From NCBI RefSeq assembly GCF_029227915.1, contig NC_079884.1, positions 28,646,001 through 28,710,000 of the forward strand: a DNA stretch of 64,000 nucleotides. The letters are read 5' to 3'. Source of the DNA: Hydractinia symbiolongicarpus (taxonomy: Eukaryota > Cnidaria > Hydrozoa > Anthoathecata > Hydractiniidae). The notes beneath the pieces were generated by a model. The model did no database searches. It saw only the letters and a program-made list of their open reading frames with translations, and was not told where the DNA came from. The first letter of the stretch is position 1. Every line of letters begins with the position of its first letter. Position numbers and translations under genes: made by a program. Of the stretch, positions 1 to 12,110 are shown in pieces.

Positions 1-373
1 TAAAAATTAAGATAAATAAGTCTTTTTTTACTGTGGGACCAATCCTAGCCGTTAGTTGGCGCTGAAGAAGTAGAGACAGTTTCAAATACTATATTTCACT
101 AACTTTCTAACGGTGTCAGTCCGTTTGAGTTACAACGGTTGCGTCACATATTCGTACCAACATGTATTTAACGATAGTTTTCGGATATTACTAGGTTGCA
201 TTGCTTTTAACAGTGAACCGCTTGACTGTGGGACTTATTTGAACTGATTTTGGACTTTGACCTTATAAATGTGATAAATGAGCCAGTTTGACTACAAGAA
301 ATAACATTTTTATTATTCTGACATGATTGCTGGAACTCAGCGATTACACTGGGCGCTGTGGTAACGTTTTATT
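1..373 (+). repeat. Reference full-length monomer
   Basis: This copy serves as the coordinate frame for the family. The A/T-rich start is at 1-30, CTGTGGGACC at 31-40, GCGCTGAAGAA near 60, GAGACAGTTTC near 73, the conserved box at 127-170, a variable stretch at about 171-190, TTTTAACAGTGAA near 205, a second CTGTGGGA at 225, CCTTATAAATGTGATAAATGAG at 261-282, TGACATGATTGCTGGAA near 319 and ACTGGGCGCTGTGG near 348. Other full-length copies are 369-376 bp, and the deleted variants on the right are about 336 bp. The length is close to two nucleosome repeats. Nothing here resembles a 5S or other rRNA gene, a tRNA or a transposon end. Confidence 0.95.
127..170. other. Most conserved box of the monomer
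   Basis: Read across subfamilies from left to right, this stretch changes least. It holds GAGTTACAACGG, then TTGCGTCA at 139-146, TTCGTACC at 151-158 and the palindrome ACATGT at 160-165. It keeps three CpGs within about 20 bp. TTGCGTCA has the form of the C/EBP-CRE hybrid bZIP site, and TTCGNNNNA matches only the left half of the CENP-B box. Both resemblances could be chance, and binding is not shown. The box is retained even in the 120-bp stub monomers of the 38-50 kb region. Confidence 0.6.
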
Positions 374-3300
374 TAAAAATTAAGATAAATAAGTCTTTTT
401 TTACTGTGGGACCAATCCTAGCCGTTAGTTCGCGCTGAAGAAGTAGAGACAGTTTCAAATACTACATTTCACTGACTTTCTAACGGTGTCAGTCCGTTTG
501 AATTACAACGGTTGCGTCACATATTCGTACGAACATGTATTTAGCGATAGTTTTCGGATATTACTAGGTTGCATCGCTTTTAACAGTGAAACGCTTGACT
601 GTGGGACTTATTTGAACTGATTTTGGACTTTGACCTTATAAATGTGATAAATGAGCCAGTTTGACTACAAGAAATAACATCCTTCTTAATTTGACATGAT
701 TGCTGGAACCCAGCGCTTGCACTGGGCGCTGTGCTAGCGCTTTATTAAAAAATTAAGATAAATAAGTCATTTTTTACTGTGGGACCAATCCTAGCCGTTA
801 GCTCGCGCTGAAGAAAGAAAGACAGTTTCAAAAACTACATTTCATTTACTTTCTAGCGTTGTCAATCCGTTTGAGTTACGACGGTTGCGTCACATATTCG
901 TACCAACATGTATTTAGCGATATTTTTCCGCTATTACAAGGTTGCAGCGCTTTTAACAGTGAAACAATTGACCGTGGGACTTAATTGAACTAACTTTGGA
1001 CTGTGACCTGATAAATGTAAAAAATGGGACAATTGGTCTCCAAGAAATAACATTCTTCTTAATTTGACATGATTGCCGGACTCAGCGATTACACTGGGCG
1101 CTGTGGTAGCGCTTCATTTAAAAATTTAGATAAAAAAAGTCATCTTTACTGTGGGACCAATCCTAGGCGTGATCGCGTGCTGAAGAAGTAGCGACAGTTT
1201 CAAAAACTATATCTCACTGACTTTCTAACGGTGGCAGTCCGTTTGAGTTACAACAGTTGCGTCACATATTCGTACCAACATGTATTTAGTGAGTTTCTTC
1301 CGATATTACTAAGTTGTATCGCTTTTAACAGTGAATCGATTGACTATTGGACTTAATTGAACTAACGTTGGACTGTGACCTTATAAATGTGATAAATGAG
1401 CCAGTTTGACTACAAGAAATAACATTCTTATTCATCTGAGATGATTGCTGGAACTCAGCGATTACACTGGGCGCTGTGGTAGCGTTTTATATAAAAATTA
1501 AGATAAATAAGTCTTTTTTTACTGTGGGACCAATCCTAGCCGTTATTTCGCGCTGAAGAAGTAGAGACAGTTTCAAATACTACATTTCACTGACTTTCTA
1601 GCGGTATAAGTCCGTTTGAGTTACAACGGTTCTGTCACATATTCGTACCAACATGTATTTAGTGATATCTTTCCGATTTTACTAAGTTATATCGCTTTTA
1701 ACAGCGAAACGATTGACTGTGGAACTTAATTGTACTAACTTTGGACTGTGACCTTATAAATGTGATAAGTGAGCCAACTGGACTCCAAGAAATAACATTC
1801 TTCTTAATTTGACATGATTGCCGAAACTCAGCGATTACACTGGGCGCTGTGGTAGCGCTTTATTTAAAAATTAAGAAAAATAAGTTATTTTTTGCAGTGG
1901 GACCAATCCTGGCCGTTAGCACGCGCTGAACAAATAGGTACAGTTTCAAAGACTACATTTCATTGACTTTCTAGCGGTTTAAATCCGTTTGAGTTACAAC
2001 CGTTGCGTCACATATTCGTACCAACATGTATTTAGCGATAGTATTCGGATATTCCTAGGTTGCATCGCTTTTAACAGTGAAACATTTGACTGTGGGACTT
2101 AATTGAACTGACTTTGGACTTTGACCTTATAAATGTGATAAATGAGCCAGTTTTACTACAAGAAATAACATTCTTATTAATCTGACATGATTGCTGGAAC
2201 TCAGCGATTACACTGGGTTCTGTGGTAGCGTTTTATTTAAAAATTAAGATAAATAAGTCTTTTTTTACTGTGGGACCAATCCTAGTCGTTAGTTCGCGCT
2301 GAAGAAGTAGAGACAGTTTCAAATACTACATTTCACTGACTTTCTAACGGTGTCAGTCCGTTTGAATTACAACGGTTGCGTCTCATATTCGTACCAACAT
2401 GTATTTAGCGATAGTTTTCGGATATTACTAGGTTGCATCGCTTTTAGCAGTGAAACGCTTGACTGTGGGACTTATTTGAACTGATTTTGGACTTTGACCT
2501 TATAAATGTGATAAATGAGCCAGTTTGACTACAAGAAATAACATTCTTCTTAATTTGACATGATTGCTGGAACCCAGCGATTGCACTGTGCGCTGTGGTA
2601 GCGCTTCATTTAAAAATTTAGATAAAAAAGTCATCTTTACTGTGGGACCAATCCTAGGCGTGATCGCGTGCTGAAGAAGTTTGCGACAGTTTCAAAAACT
2701 AGATCTCACTGACTTTCAGTTTTTACTGTGAGACCAATCCAAGCTTTTAGCGCGCGCTGAAGAAATAGAGACAGTCTCAAAGACTACATTTCATTGACTT
2801 TCTAGCGGTTTAAATCTGTTTGAGTTACGACCGTTTCGTCACATATTCGTACCAACATGTATTTAGCGATAGTATTCGGATATTCCTAGGTTGCATCGCT
2901 TTTAACAGTGAAACATTTGACTGTGGGACTTAATTGAACTGACTTTGGACTTTGACCTTTTAAATGTGATAAATGAGCCAGTTTGACTACAAGAAATAAC
3001 ATTCTTATTAATCTGACATGATTGCTGGAACTCAGCGACTACACTGGGCGCTGTGGTAGCGTTTTATTTAAAAATTAATATGAATAAGTCTTTTTTTACT
3101 GTTGGACCAATCCTAGCCGTTAGTTCGCGCTGAAGAAGTAGAGACAGTTTCAAATACTACATTTCACTGACTTTCTAGCGGTATAAGTCAGTTTGAGTTA
3201 CAACGGTTCTGTCACATATTCGTGCCAACATGTATTTAGCGATAGTAATCGGATATTCCTAGGTTGCATCGCTTTTAACAGTGAAGCGATTGACTGTGGG

Positions 3301-4499
3301 ACTTATTTGAACTGATTTTGGACTTTGACCTTATAAATGTGATAAATGAGACAGTTTGACTACAAGAAATAACATTCTTCTTAATTTGACATGATTGCTG
3401 GAACCCAGCGATTGCACTGGGCGCTGTGGTAACGCTTCATTTAAAAATTTAGATCTTTACTGTGGGACCAATCCTAGGCGTGATCGCGTGCTGAAGAAGT
3501 AGCGACAGTTTCAAAAACTAGATCTCACTGACTTTCTAACGGCGGCAGTCCGTTTGAGTTACAACAGTTGCGTCACATATTCGTACCAACGTTTTATTAG
3601 TGATTTTCTTCCAATATTATTAAGTTGTATTGCTTTTAACAGTGAAACGATTGACTGTGGGAATTAATAGAACTGATTCTGGACGGCGACCTTATAAATG
3701 CGATAAATGAGCCAATTGGTCTCCAAGGAATAACATTCTTCTTAATTTGACATGATTGCCGGAATTCATCGATTACATTAGGCTCTGTGGTAGCGCTTTA
3801 TTTAAAAATTTAGATAAATAAGTCTTTTCTTACTGTGGGGCCAATCCTGGCCGTTAGCAAGCGCTAAATAAATAGGAACAGTTCCAAATACTACATTTCA
3901 CTGATTTTCTAACGGTGTCAGTCCGTTTGAGTTACAACGGTTGCGTCACATATTCGTACCAACATGTATTTAACGATAATTTTCGGATATTACTAGGTTG
4001 CATCGTTTTTAACAGTGAACCGCTTGACTGTGCGACTTATTTGAACTGATTTTGGACTTTGAACTTATAAATGTGATAAATGAGCCAGTTTGACAACAAG
4101 AAATAACATTCGTATTAATCTGACATGATTGCTGGAACTCAGCGATTACACTGGGCGCTGTGGTAGCGTTTTATTCAAGAATTAAGATAAATAAGTCTTT
4201 TTTTACTATGGGACCAATCCTAGTCGTTAGTTCGCGCTGAAGAAGTAGAGACAGTTTCAAATACTACATTTCACTGACTTTCTAACGGTGTCAGTCCGTT
4301 TGAATTACAACGGTTGCGTCACATATTCGTACCAACATGTATTTAGCGATAGTAATCGGATATTCCTAGGTTGCATCGCTTTTAACAGTGAAGCGATTGA
4401 CTGTGGGACTTAATTGAACTGATTTTGGACTTTGACATTATAAATGTGATAAATGAGCCAGTTTGACTACAAGAAATAACATTCTTCTTAATTTGACAT
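374..4499. repeat. Left segment: diverged full-length monomers
   Basis: About eleven full-length monomers of around 372 bp, differing from one another at many scattered positions. A variant reading CCTAGGCGTGATCGCGTGC recurs near 1162, 2653 and 3473. The first two are 1,491 bp apart, which equals four monomers, so an old four-monomer HOR may underlie this part. The 820-bp third spacing reflects the loss of about one and a half units. Nothing other than satellite is present. Confidence 0.9.
2639..2725. repeat. 86-bp monomer stub
   Basis: The unit that starts with ACTGTGGGACC near 2639 breaks off in GACTTTC at about 2717. It runs straight into TTTTTACTGTGAGACC, the start of the next monomer, so about 285 bp of the usual monomer is missing. 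The next unit is full length. I saw this junction only once, so it was not amplified, unlike the other truncation junctions in the window. Confidence 0.85.
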
Positions 4500-6620
4500 G
4501 ATTGCTGGAACTCAGCGATTACACTGGGCGCTGTGGTAGCGTTTTATTTAAAAATTAAGATAAATAAGTCTTTTTTTACTGTGGGACCAATCCTAGCCGT
4601 TAGTTCGCGCTGAAGAAGTAGAGACAGATTCAAATACTACATTTCACTGACTTTCTAACGGTGTCAGTCCGTTTGAATTACAACGTTTGCGTCACATATT
4701 CGTACCAACATGTATTTAGCGATATTTTTCTGATATTACTAGGTTGCATCGCTTTTAACAGTGAAACGATTGACTGTGGGACTTAATTTTACTCACTTTG
4801 GACTGTGACCTATTAAACTGAAGAAATAGCGAAAGTTTCAAAAACTAAATTTCATTGACATTCTAGCGCTATCAAGACGCTTCAGTTACAACGGTTGGGT
4901 CACATATTCGTACCAACATGTATTTAGCGATACTTTTCTCAAAATACTAGGTTGCATCGCTTTTAACAGTGAAACGATTGACTCTTGGACTTAATTGAAC
5001 TGATTTTGGACTTTGACCCTATAAATGTTACAAGTGAGTCAATTGGACTCCAAGAAATGACATTCTTCTTAATTTGACATGATTGTGGGAACTCAGCGAT
5101 TACACTGGACCCTGTGGTAGCGCTTCATTTAAAGATTTAGATAAATAAGTCATTTTTACTGTGGGACCAATCCTAGCCGTTAGCGCGCGGAAAATATAGA
5201 GACAGTTTCAAAAACTCCATTTCATTGACTTTCTAACGGTGTCAATTCGTCTGAGTTACAACGGTTGCGTCACATATTCGTACCAACATGTATTTAACGA
5301 TAGTTTTCGGATATTACTAGGTTGCATCGCTTTTAACAGTGAACCGCTTGACTGTGGGACTTATTTGAACTGATTTTGGACTTTGACCTTATAAATGTGA
5401 TAAATGAGCCAGTTTGACTACAAGAAATAACATTCTTATTAATCTGACATGATTGCTGGAACTCAGCGATTACACTGGGCGCTGTGGTAGCGTTTTATTT
5501 AAAAATTAAGATAAATAAGTCTTTTTTTACTGTGGGACCAATCCTAGCCGTTAGTTCGCGCTGAAGAAGTAGAGACAGTTTCAAATACTACATTTCACTG
5601 ACTTTCTAACGGTGTCAGTCCGTTAGAATTACAACGTTTGCGTCACATATTCGTACCAACATGTATTTAGCGATATTTTTCTGATATTACTAGGTTGCAT
5701 CGCTTTTAACAGTGAAACGATTGACTGTGGGACTTAATTTTACTCACTTTGGACTGTGACCTATTAAACTGAAGAAATAGCGAAAGTTTCAAAAACTAAA
5801 TTTCATTGACATTCTAGCGCTATCAAGACGCTTCAGTTACAACGTTTGGGTCACATATTCGTACCAACATGTATTTAGCGATACTTTTCTCAAAATACTA
5901 GGTTGCATCGCTTTTAACAGTGAAACGATTGACTCTTGGACTTAATTGAACTGATTTTGGACTTTGACCCTATAAATGTTACAAGTGAGTCAATTGGACT
6001 CCAAGAAATGACATTCTTCTTAATTTGACATGATTGTGGGAACTCAGCGATTACACTGGACCCTGTGGTAGCGCTTCATTTAAAGATTTAGATAAATAAG
6101 TCATTTTTACTGTGGGACCAATCCTAGCCGTTAGCGCGCGCTGAAAATATAGAGACAGTTTCAAAAACTCCATTTCATTGACTTTCTAACGGTGTCAATT
6201 CGTCTGAGTTACAACGGTTGCGTCACATATTCGTACCAACATGTATTTAACGATAGTTTTCGGATATTACTAGGTTGCATCGCTTTTAACAGTGAACCGC
6301 TTGACTGTGGGACTTATTTGAACTGATTTTGGACTTTGACCTTATAAATGTGATAAATGAGCCCGTTTGACTATAAGAAATAACATTCTTATTAATCTGA
6401 CATGATTGCTGGAACTCAGCGATTACACTGGGCGCTGTGGTAGCGTTTTATTTAAAAATTAGGATAAATAAGTCTTTTTTACTGTGGGACCAATCCTAGC
6501 CGTTAGTTCGCGCTGAAGAAGTAGAGACAGTTTCAAATACTACATTTCACTGACTTTCTAACGGTGTCAGTCCGTTTGAATTACAACGTTTGCGTCACAT
6601 ATTCGTACCAACATGTATTT
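4500..6620. repeat. 951-bp tandem repeat (two and a quarter copies)
   Basis: Landmarks at 4800 and 5751 are exactly 951 bp apart. Similarity begins near 4500, passes through a second copy at about 5451-6401 and fades near 6626, where ATATTTTTCTGAT is replaced by ATAGTTTACGGAT. Each unit holds one full monomer and a truncated one. The truncation joins GGACTGTGACCTATTAAA directly to CTGAAGAAATAGCG (near 4817 and 5768), so the end of one monomer and the start of the next are lost. Differences between copies are few. Confidence 0.9.
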
Positions 6621-6947
6621 AGCGATAGTTTACGGATATTACTAGGTTGCATCGCTTTTAACAGTGAAACGATTGACTGTGGGACTTAATTGAACTAACT
6701 TTGGACTGTGACCTGATAAATGTAAAAAATAGGACAATTGGTCACCAAGAAATAACATTCTTCTTAATTTGACATGATTGCTGGACTCAGCGATTACACT
6801 GGACGCTGTGGTAGCGCTTCATTTGAAAACTTAGATAAAAAAGTCATCTTTACTGTGGGACCTATCCTAGGCGTGACCGCGTGCTGAAGAAGTAGCGACA
6901 GTTTCAAAAACTATAACTCACTGACTTTCTAACGGTGGCAGTCCGTT

Positions 6948-7455
6948 TGAGTTACAACGGTTGGGTCACATATTCGTACGAACATGTATTTAGCGATATT
7001 TTTCTGATATTACTAGGTTGCATCGCTTTTAACAGTGAAACGATTGACTGTGGGACTTAATTTTACTAACTTTGGACTGTGACCTAATAAACTGAAGAAA
7101 TAGCGACAGTTTCAAAAACTAAATTTCATTGACTTTCTAACGCTATCAAGACGCTTCAGGTACAACGGTTGGGTCACATATTCATACCAACATGTATTTA
7201 GCGATACTTTTCTCATATTACTAGGTTGCATCTCTTTTAACAGTGAAACGATTGACTCTTGGACTTAATTTTACTAACTTTGGACTGTGACCTAATAAAC
7301 TGAAGAAATAGAGACAGTTTCTAAAACTCCATTTCATTGACTTTCTGGCGGTATGAATCCGTTTGAGTTACAACGGTTGCGTAACATATTCGTACCAACA
7401 TGTATTTAGTGATTTTTTATTGATATTACTAAGTTGTATCGCTTTTAACAGTGAA
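6948..7455. repeat. Cassette with 208-bp truncated monomer, copy 1
   Basis: The cassette starts with GAGTTACAACGGTTGGGTCA and includes two ACCTAATAAACTGAAG junctions at 7083 and 7291, only 208 bp apart. They bound a monomer that has lost about 165 bp. The same pair with the same 208-bp spacing is found at 9736/9944 and 11269/11477. The junction resembles the one in the 951-bp repeat, so they probably share an ancestor. Confidence 0.88.
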
Positions 7456-8235
7456 TCGATTGACTGTTGGACATAATTGAACTAACTTTGGACTGTGACC
7501 TGATAAATGTGATAAATGAGACAATTGGACTCCAAGGAATAACATTCTTCTAAATTTGACATGATTGCTGGAATTCAGCGATTACATTAGGCTCTGTGGT
7601 AGCGCTTTATTTAAAATTTAGATAAATAAGACTTTTTTTACTGTGGGACCAATCCTGTCCGTTAGCACGCACTGAGTAAATAGGAACAGTTTCAAAGACT
7701 ACATTTCATTGATTTTCTGGCGGTATGAATCCGCTTGAGTTACAACGGTTGTGTCACATATTCATACCAACATGTATTTAGCGATATTATTCGGATATTA
7801 CTAGGTTGCATCGCTTTTAACAGTGAAACGTTTGACTGTGGGACTTAATTTAACTGACTTTGGACTTTGACCTTATAAATGTGATAAATGAGCCAGTTTG
7901 GCTACAAGAAATAACATTCTTATTAATCTGACATGATTGCTGCACCTCAGCGATTACACTGGGCGCTGTAGTAGCGTTTTATTTAAAAATTAAGATAAAT
8001 AAGTCTTTTTTTACTGTGGGACCAATCCTAGCCGTTAGTTCGCGCTGAAGAAATAGAGACAGTTTTAAAAACTACATTTCATTGACTTTCTAGCGGTGTC
8101 AATCCGTTTGAGATACAACGGTTGCGTCACAGACTCGTACGAACATGTATTTAGTGATTTTCTTCCGATATTACTAGGTTGCATCGCCTTTAACAGTGAA
8201 ACGCTTGACTGTGGGACTTATTTGAACTGATTCTG
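7456..8235. repeat. Full-length monomers
   Basis: About two full-length monomers without any notable rearrangement. They carry the subfamily words GGAATTCAGCG and GATTACATTAGGCTCTGTGG, which become common to the right of 26 kb. No gene or unique sequence is visible. Confidence 0.9.
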
Positions 8236-8670
8236 GACTGTGACCTTATAAATGCTATAAATGAGCCAATTGGACTCCAGGGAATAACATTCTTCTTAAT
8301 TCGACATGATTGCTGGAATTCAGCGAGTACACTAGGCTCTGTGGTAGCGCTTTATTTAATAATTTACATAAATAAGTCTTTTCTTACTGTGGGACCAATC
8401 CTGGCTGTTAGCACGCGCTGAATAAATAAGTACAGTTGCAAAGACTACATTTCATTGACTTTCTAGCGGTATAAGTCCGTTTGAGTTACAACGGTTCTGT
8501 CACATATTCGTACCAACATGTATTTAGCGATAGTAATCGGATATTCCTAGGTTGCATCGCTTTTAACAGTGAAACGATTGACTGTGGGACTTAATTGAAC
8601 TGATTTTGGACTTTGTCCTTATAAATGGGATAAATGAGCCAGTTTGACTAAAAGAAATAACATTCTTCAC
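8236..8670. repeat. Segment duplicated 3,441 bp downstream (left copy)
   Basis: The words CTCCAGGGAATAACATTC, ACAGTTGCAAAGACTAC and ATAGTAATCGG occur here and again 3,441 bp to the right (for example 8432 and 11873, 8531 and 11972). The similarity covers about 435 bp and then decays on the right side, where TGCTGGAACTTTG is replaced by TGCCGAAACTCAG. It is a local copy within the satellite. Confidence 0.85.
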
Positions 8671-9600
8671 AATTTGACATGATTGCTGGAACTTTGCGAT
8701 TACACTGGGCGCTGTGGTGGCGTCTTATTAAAAAATTAAGATAAATAAGTCATTTTTTACTGTGAGACTAATCCTTGTCGTTAGTTCGCGCTGAAGAAAT
8801 AGAGTCAGTTTCAAAAACTACATTTCATTGACTTCTTGGCGGTATCAATCCATTTGAATTACAACGGTTGCGTCACATATTCGTACCAACATGTATTTAG
8901 TGATGTCTTTCCGATATTACTAAGTTATATCGCTTTTAACAGTGAAATGATTGACTGTGGAACTTAATTGAACTTACTTTGGACTGTGACCTTATAAATG
9001 TGATAAGTGAGCCAACTGGAATCCAAGAAATAACATTCTTCTTAATTTGACATGATTGCCGAAACTCAGCGATTACACTGGGCGCTGTGGTAGCGCTTTA
9101 TTTAAAAATTAAGATAAATAAGTTATTTTTTGCAGTGGGACCTATCCTGGCCATTAGCACGCGCTGAACAAATAGGCACAGTTTCAAGGACTACATTTCA
9201 TTGATTTTCTGGCGGTTTATATCCGTTTGAGTTACAACCGTTGCGTCACATATTCGTACCAACATGTATTTAGCGATAGTATTCGGATATTCCTAGGTTG
9301 CATCGCTTTTAACAGTGAAACGATTGACTGTGGGACTTAATTGAACTGATTTTGGACTTTGTCCTTATAAATGGGATAAATGAGCCAGTTTGACTAAAAG
9401 AAATAACATTCTTCATAATTTGACATGATTGCTGGAACTTAGCGATTACACTGGGCGCTGTGGTGGCGCCTTATTAAAAAATTAAGATAAATAAGTCATT
9501 TTTTACTGTGGGACTAATCCTTGTCGTTAGTTCGCGCTGAAGAAATAGAGTCAGTTTCAAAAACTACATTTCATTGACTTCTTGGCGGTATCAATCCATT
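8671..9600. repeat. Full-length monomers
   Basis: About two and a half ordinary full-length monomers. They include the variant ACTAATCCTTGTCGTTAG (near 8766 and 9513), which returns at about 10.68, 13.33 and 14.75 kb. No other feature is seen. Confidence 0.9.
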
Positions 9601-10107
9601 TGAGTTACAACGGTTGGGTCACATATTCGTACGAACATGTATTTACCGATATTTTTCTGATATTACTAGGTTGCATCGCTTTTAACAGTGAAACGATTGA
9701 CTGTGGGACTTAATTTTACTAACTTTGGACTGTGACCTAATAAACTGAAGAAATAGCGACAGTTTCAAAAACTAAATTTCATTGACTTTCTAACGCTATC
9801 AAGACGCTTCAGGTACAACGGTTGGGTCACATATTCATACCAACATGTATTTAGCGATACTTTTCTCATATTACTAGGTTGCATCTCTTTTAACAGTGAA
9901 ACGATTGACTCTTGGACTAAATTTTACTAACTTTGGACTGTGACCTAATAAACTGAAGAAATAGAGACAGTTTCAAAAACTCCATTTCATTGACTTTCTG
10001 GCGGTATGAATCCGTTTGAGTTACAACGGTTGCGTCACATATTCGTACCAACATGTATTTAGTGATTTTTTTCCGATATTACTAAGTTGTATCGCTTTTA
10101 ACAGTGA
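9601..10107. repeat. Cassette with 208-bp truncated monomer, copy 2
   Basis: It matches copy 1 at an offset of 2,653 bp, with truncation junctions at 9736 and 9944. The internal spacing of 208 bp is unchanged. Similarity with copy 3 (offset 1,533 bp) ends near 10107, where this copy has GTGAAACGATTGACTGTGGAA and copy 3 has GTGAATCGATTGACTGTTGGA. Confidence 0.88.
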
Positions 10108-11133
10108 AACGATTGACTGTGGAACTTAATTGAACTAACTTTGGACTGTGACCTTATAAATGTGATAATTGAGCCAACTGGACTCCAAGAAATAACATTC
10201 TTCTTAATTTGACATGATTGCCAAAACTTAGCGATTACACTGGGTGCTGTGGTAGCGCTTTATTTAAAAATTAAGATAAATAAGTTATTTTTTGCAGTGG
10301 GACCTATCCTGGCCGTTAGCACGCGCTGAACAAGAAGGCACAGTTTCAAGGACTACATTTCATTGACTTTCTAGCGGTTTATATCCGTTTGAGTTACAAC
10401 CGTTGCGTCACATATTCGTACCAACATGTATTTAGCGATAGTATTCGGATATTCCTAGGTTGCATCGCTTTTAACAGTGAAACGATTGACTGTGGGTCTT
10501 AATTGAACTGATTTTGGACTTTGTCCTTATAAATGGGATAAATGAGCTAGTTTGACTAAAAGAAATAACATTCTTCTTAATTTGACATGATTGCTGGAAC
10601 CCAGCGATTGCACTGGGCGCTGTGTTAGCGCTTTATTAAAAAATAAAGATAAATAAGTCATTTTTTACTGTGGGACTAATCCTTGTCGTTAGTTCGCGCT
10701 GAAGAAATAGAGTCAGTTTCAAGAACTACACTTCATTTACTTTCTAACGGTGTCAATCCGTTTGAGTTACGACGGTTGCGTCACATATTCGTACCAACAT
10801 GTATTTAGCGATATTTGTCCGTTATTACTAGGTTGCATCGCTTTTAACAGTGAAACGATTGACTGTGGGACTTAATTGAACTAACTTTGGACTGTGACCT
10901 GATAAATGTAAAAAATAGGACAATTGGTCACCAAGAAATAACATTCTTCTTAATTTGACATGATTGCAGGACTCAGCGATTACACTGGGGGCTGTGGTAG
11001 CGGTTCATTTGAAAATTTAGATAAAAAAGTCATCTTTACTGTGGGACCTATCCTAGGCGTGACCGCGTGCTGAAGAAGTAGCGACAGTTTCAAAAACTAT
11101 ATCTCACTGACTTTCTAACGGTAGCAGTCCGTT
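10108..11133. repeat. Full-length monomers
   Basis: About three full-length monomers between two copies of the truncated cassette. They include a CCTAGGCGTGACCGCGTGC unit near 11053, related to the units near 1.16, 2.65, 3.47 and 6.86 kb. No gene or other element is present. Confidence 0.88.
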
Positions 11134-11640
11134 TGAGTTACAACGGTTGGGTCACATATTCGTACGAACATGTATTTACCGATATTTTTCTGATATTACT
11201 AGGTTGCATCGCTTTTAACAGTGAAACGATTGACTGTGGGACTTAATTTTACTAACTTTGGACTGTAACCTAATAAACTGAAGAAATAGCGACAGTTTCA
11301 AAAACTAAATTTCATTGACTTTCTAACGCTATCAAGACGCTTCAGGTACAACGGTTGGGTCACATATTCATACCAACATGTATTTAGCGAAACTTTTCTC
11401 ATATTACTAGGTTGCATCTCTTTTAACAGTGAAACGATTGACTCTTGGACTAAATTTTACTAACTTTGGACTGTGACCTAATAAACTGAAGAAATAGAGA
11501 CAGTTTCAAAAACTCCATTTCATTGACTTTCTGGCGGTATGAATCCGTTTGAGTTACAACGGTTGCGTCACATATTCGTACCAACATGTATTTAGTGATT
11601 TTTTTCCGATATTACTAAGTTGTATCGCTTTTAACAGTGA
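11134..11640. repeat. Cassette with 208-bp truncated monomer, copy 3
   Basis: This is the third copy, with truncation junctions at 11269 and 11477. Its right edge (ATCGATTGACTGTTGGACATAA) agrees with copy 1 near 7455 but not with copy 2. This suggests copies 1 and 3 share a source longer than the block shared with copy 2. Confidence 0.87.
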
Positions 11641-11676
11641 ATCGATTGACTGTTGGACATAATTCAACTAACTTTG

Positions 11677-12110
11677 GACTGTGACCTTATAAATGCTATA
11701 CATGAGCCAATTGGACTCCAGGGAATAACATTCTTCTTAATTCGACATGATTGCTGGAATTCAGCGAGTACACTAGGCTCTGTGGTAGCGCTTTAATTAA
11801 AACTTTACATAAATAAGTCTTTTCTTACTGTGGGACCAATCCTGGCCGTTGGCACGCGCTGAATAAATAAGAACAGTTGCAAAGACTACATTTCATTGAC
11901 TTTCTAGCGGTATAAGTCCGTTTGAGTTACAACGGTTCTGTCACATATTTGTACCAACATGTATTTAGCGATAGTAATCGGATATTCCTAGGTTGCATCG
12001 CTTTTAACAGTGAAACGATTGACTGTGGGACTTAATTGAACTGATTTTGGACTTTGTCCTTATAAATGGGATAAATGAGCCAGTTTGACTAAAAGAAATA
12101 ACATTCTTCT
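11677..12110. repeat. Segment duplicated 3,441 bp upstream (right copy)
   Basis: This is the right-hand partner of 8236-8670. It shares CTCCAGGGAATAAC, ACAGTTGCAAAGACTAC and ATAGTAATCGG at a constant 3,441-bp offset. A few point differences separate the copies, such as CTATAAATGAG against CTATACATGAG. Confidence 0.85.

Noticed and set aside
151-167. CENP-B box
   Set aside because: TTCGTACCAACATGT matches TTCGNNNNA, but the required CGGG half is ATGT. Half matches are expected by chance in 370 bp.
31-232. Monomer as an old dimer of two related halves
   Set aside because: CTGTGGGA occurs at 31 and 225 of the monomer, but other shared words such as GATAAAT (11 and 273) give a different offset, so no consistent half-to-half alignment emerges by eye.
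1-373. 5S rDNA repeat unit
   Set aside because: The unit length is in range for some 5S arrays, but no segment resembles the 120-bp 5S gene or its internal control region.
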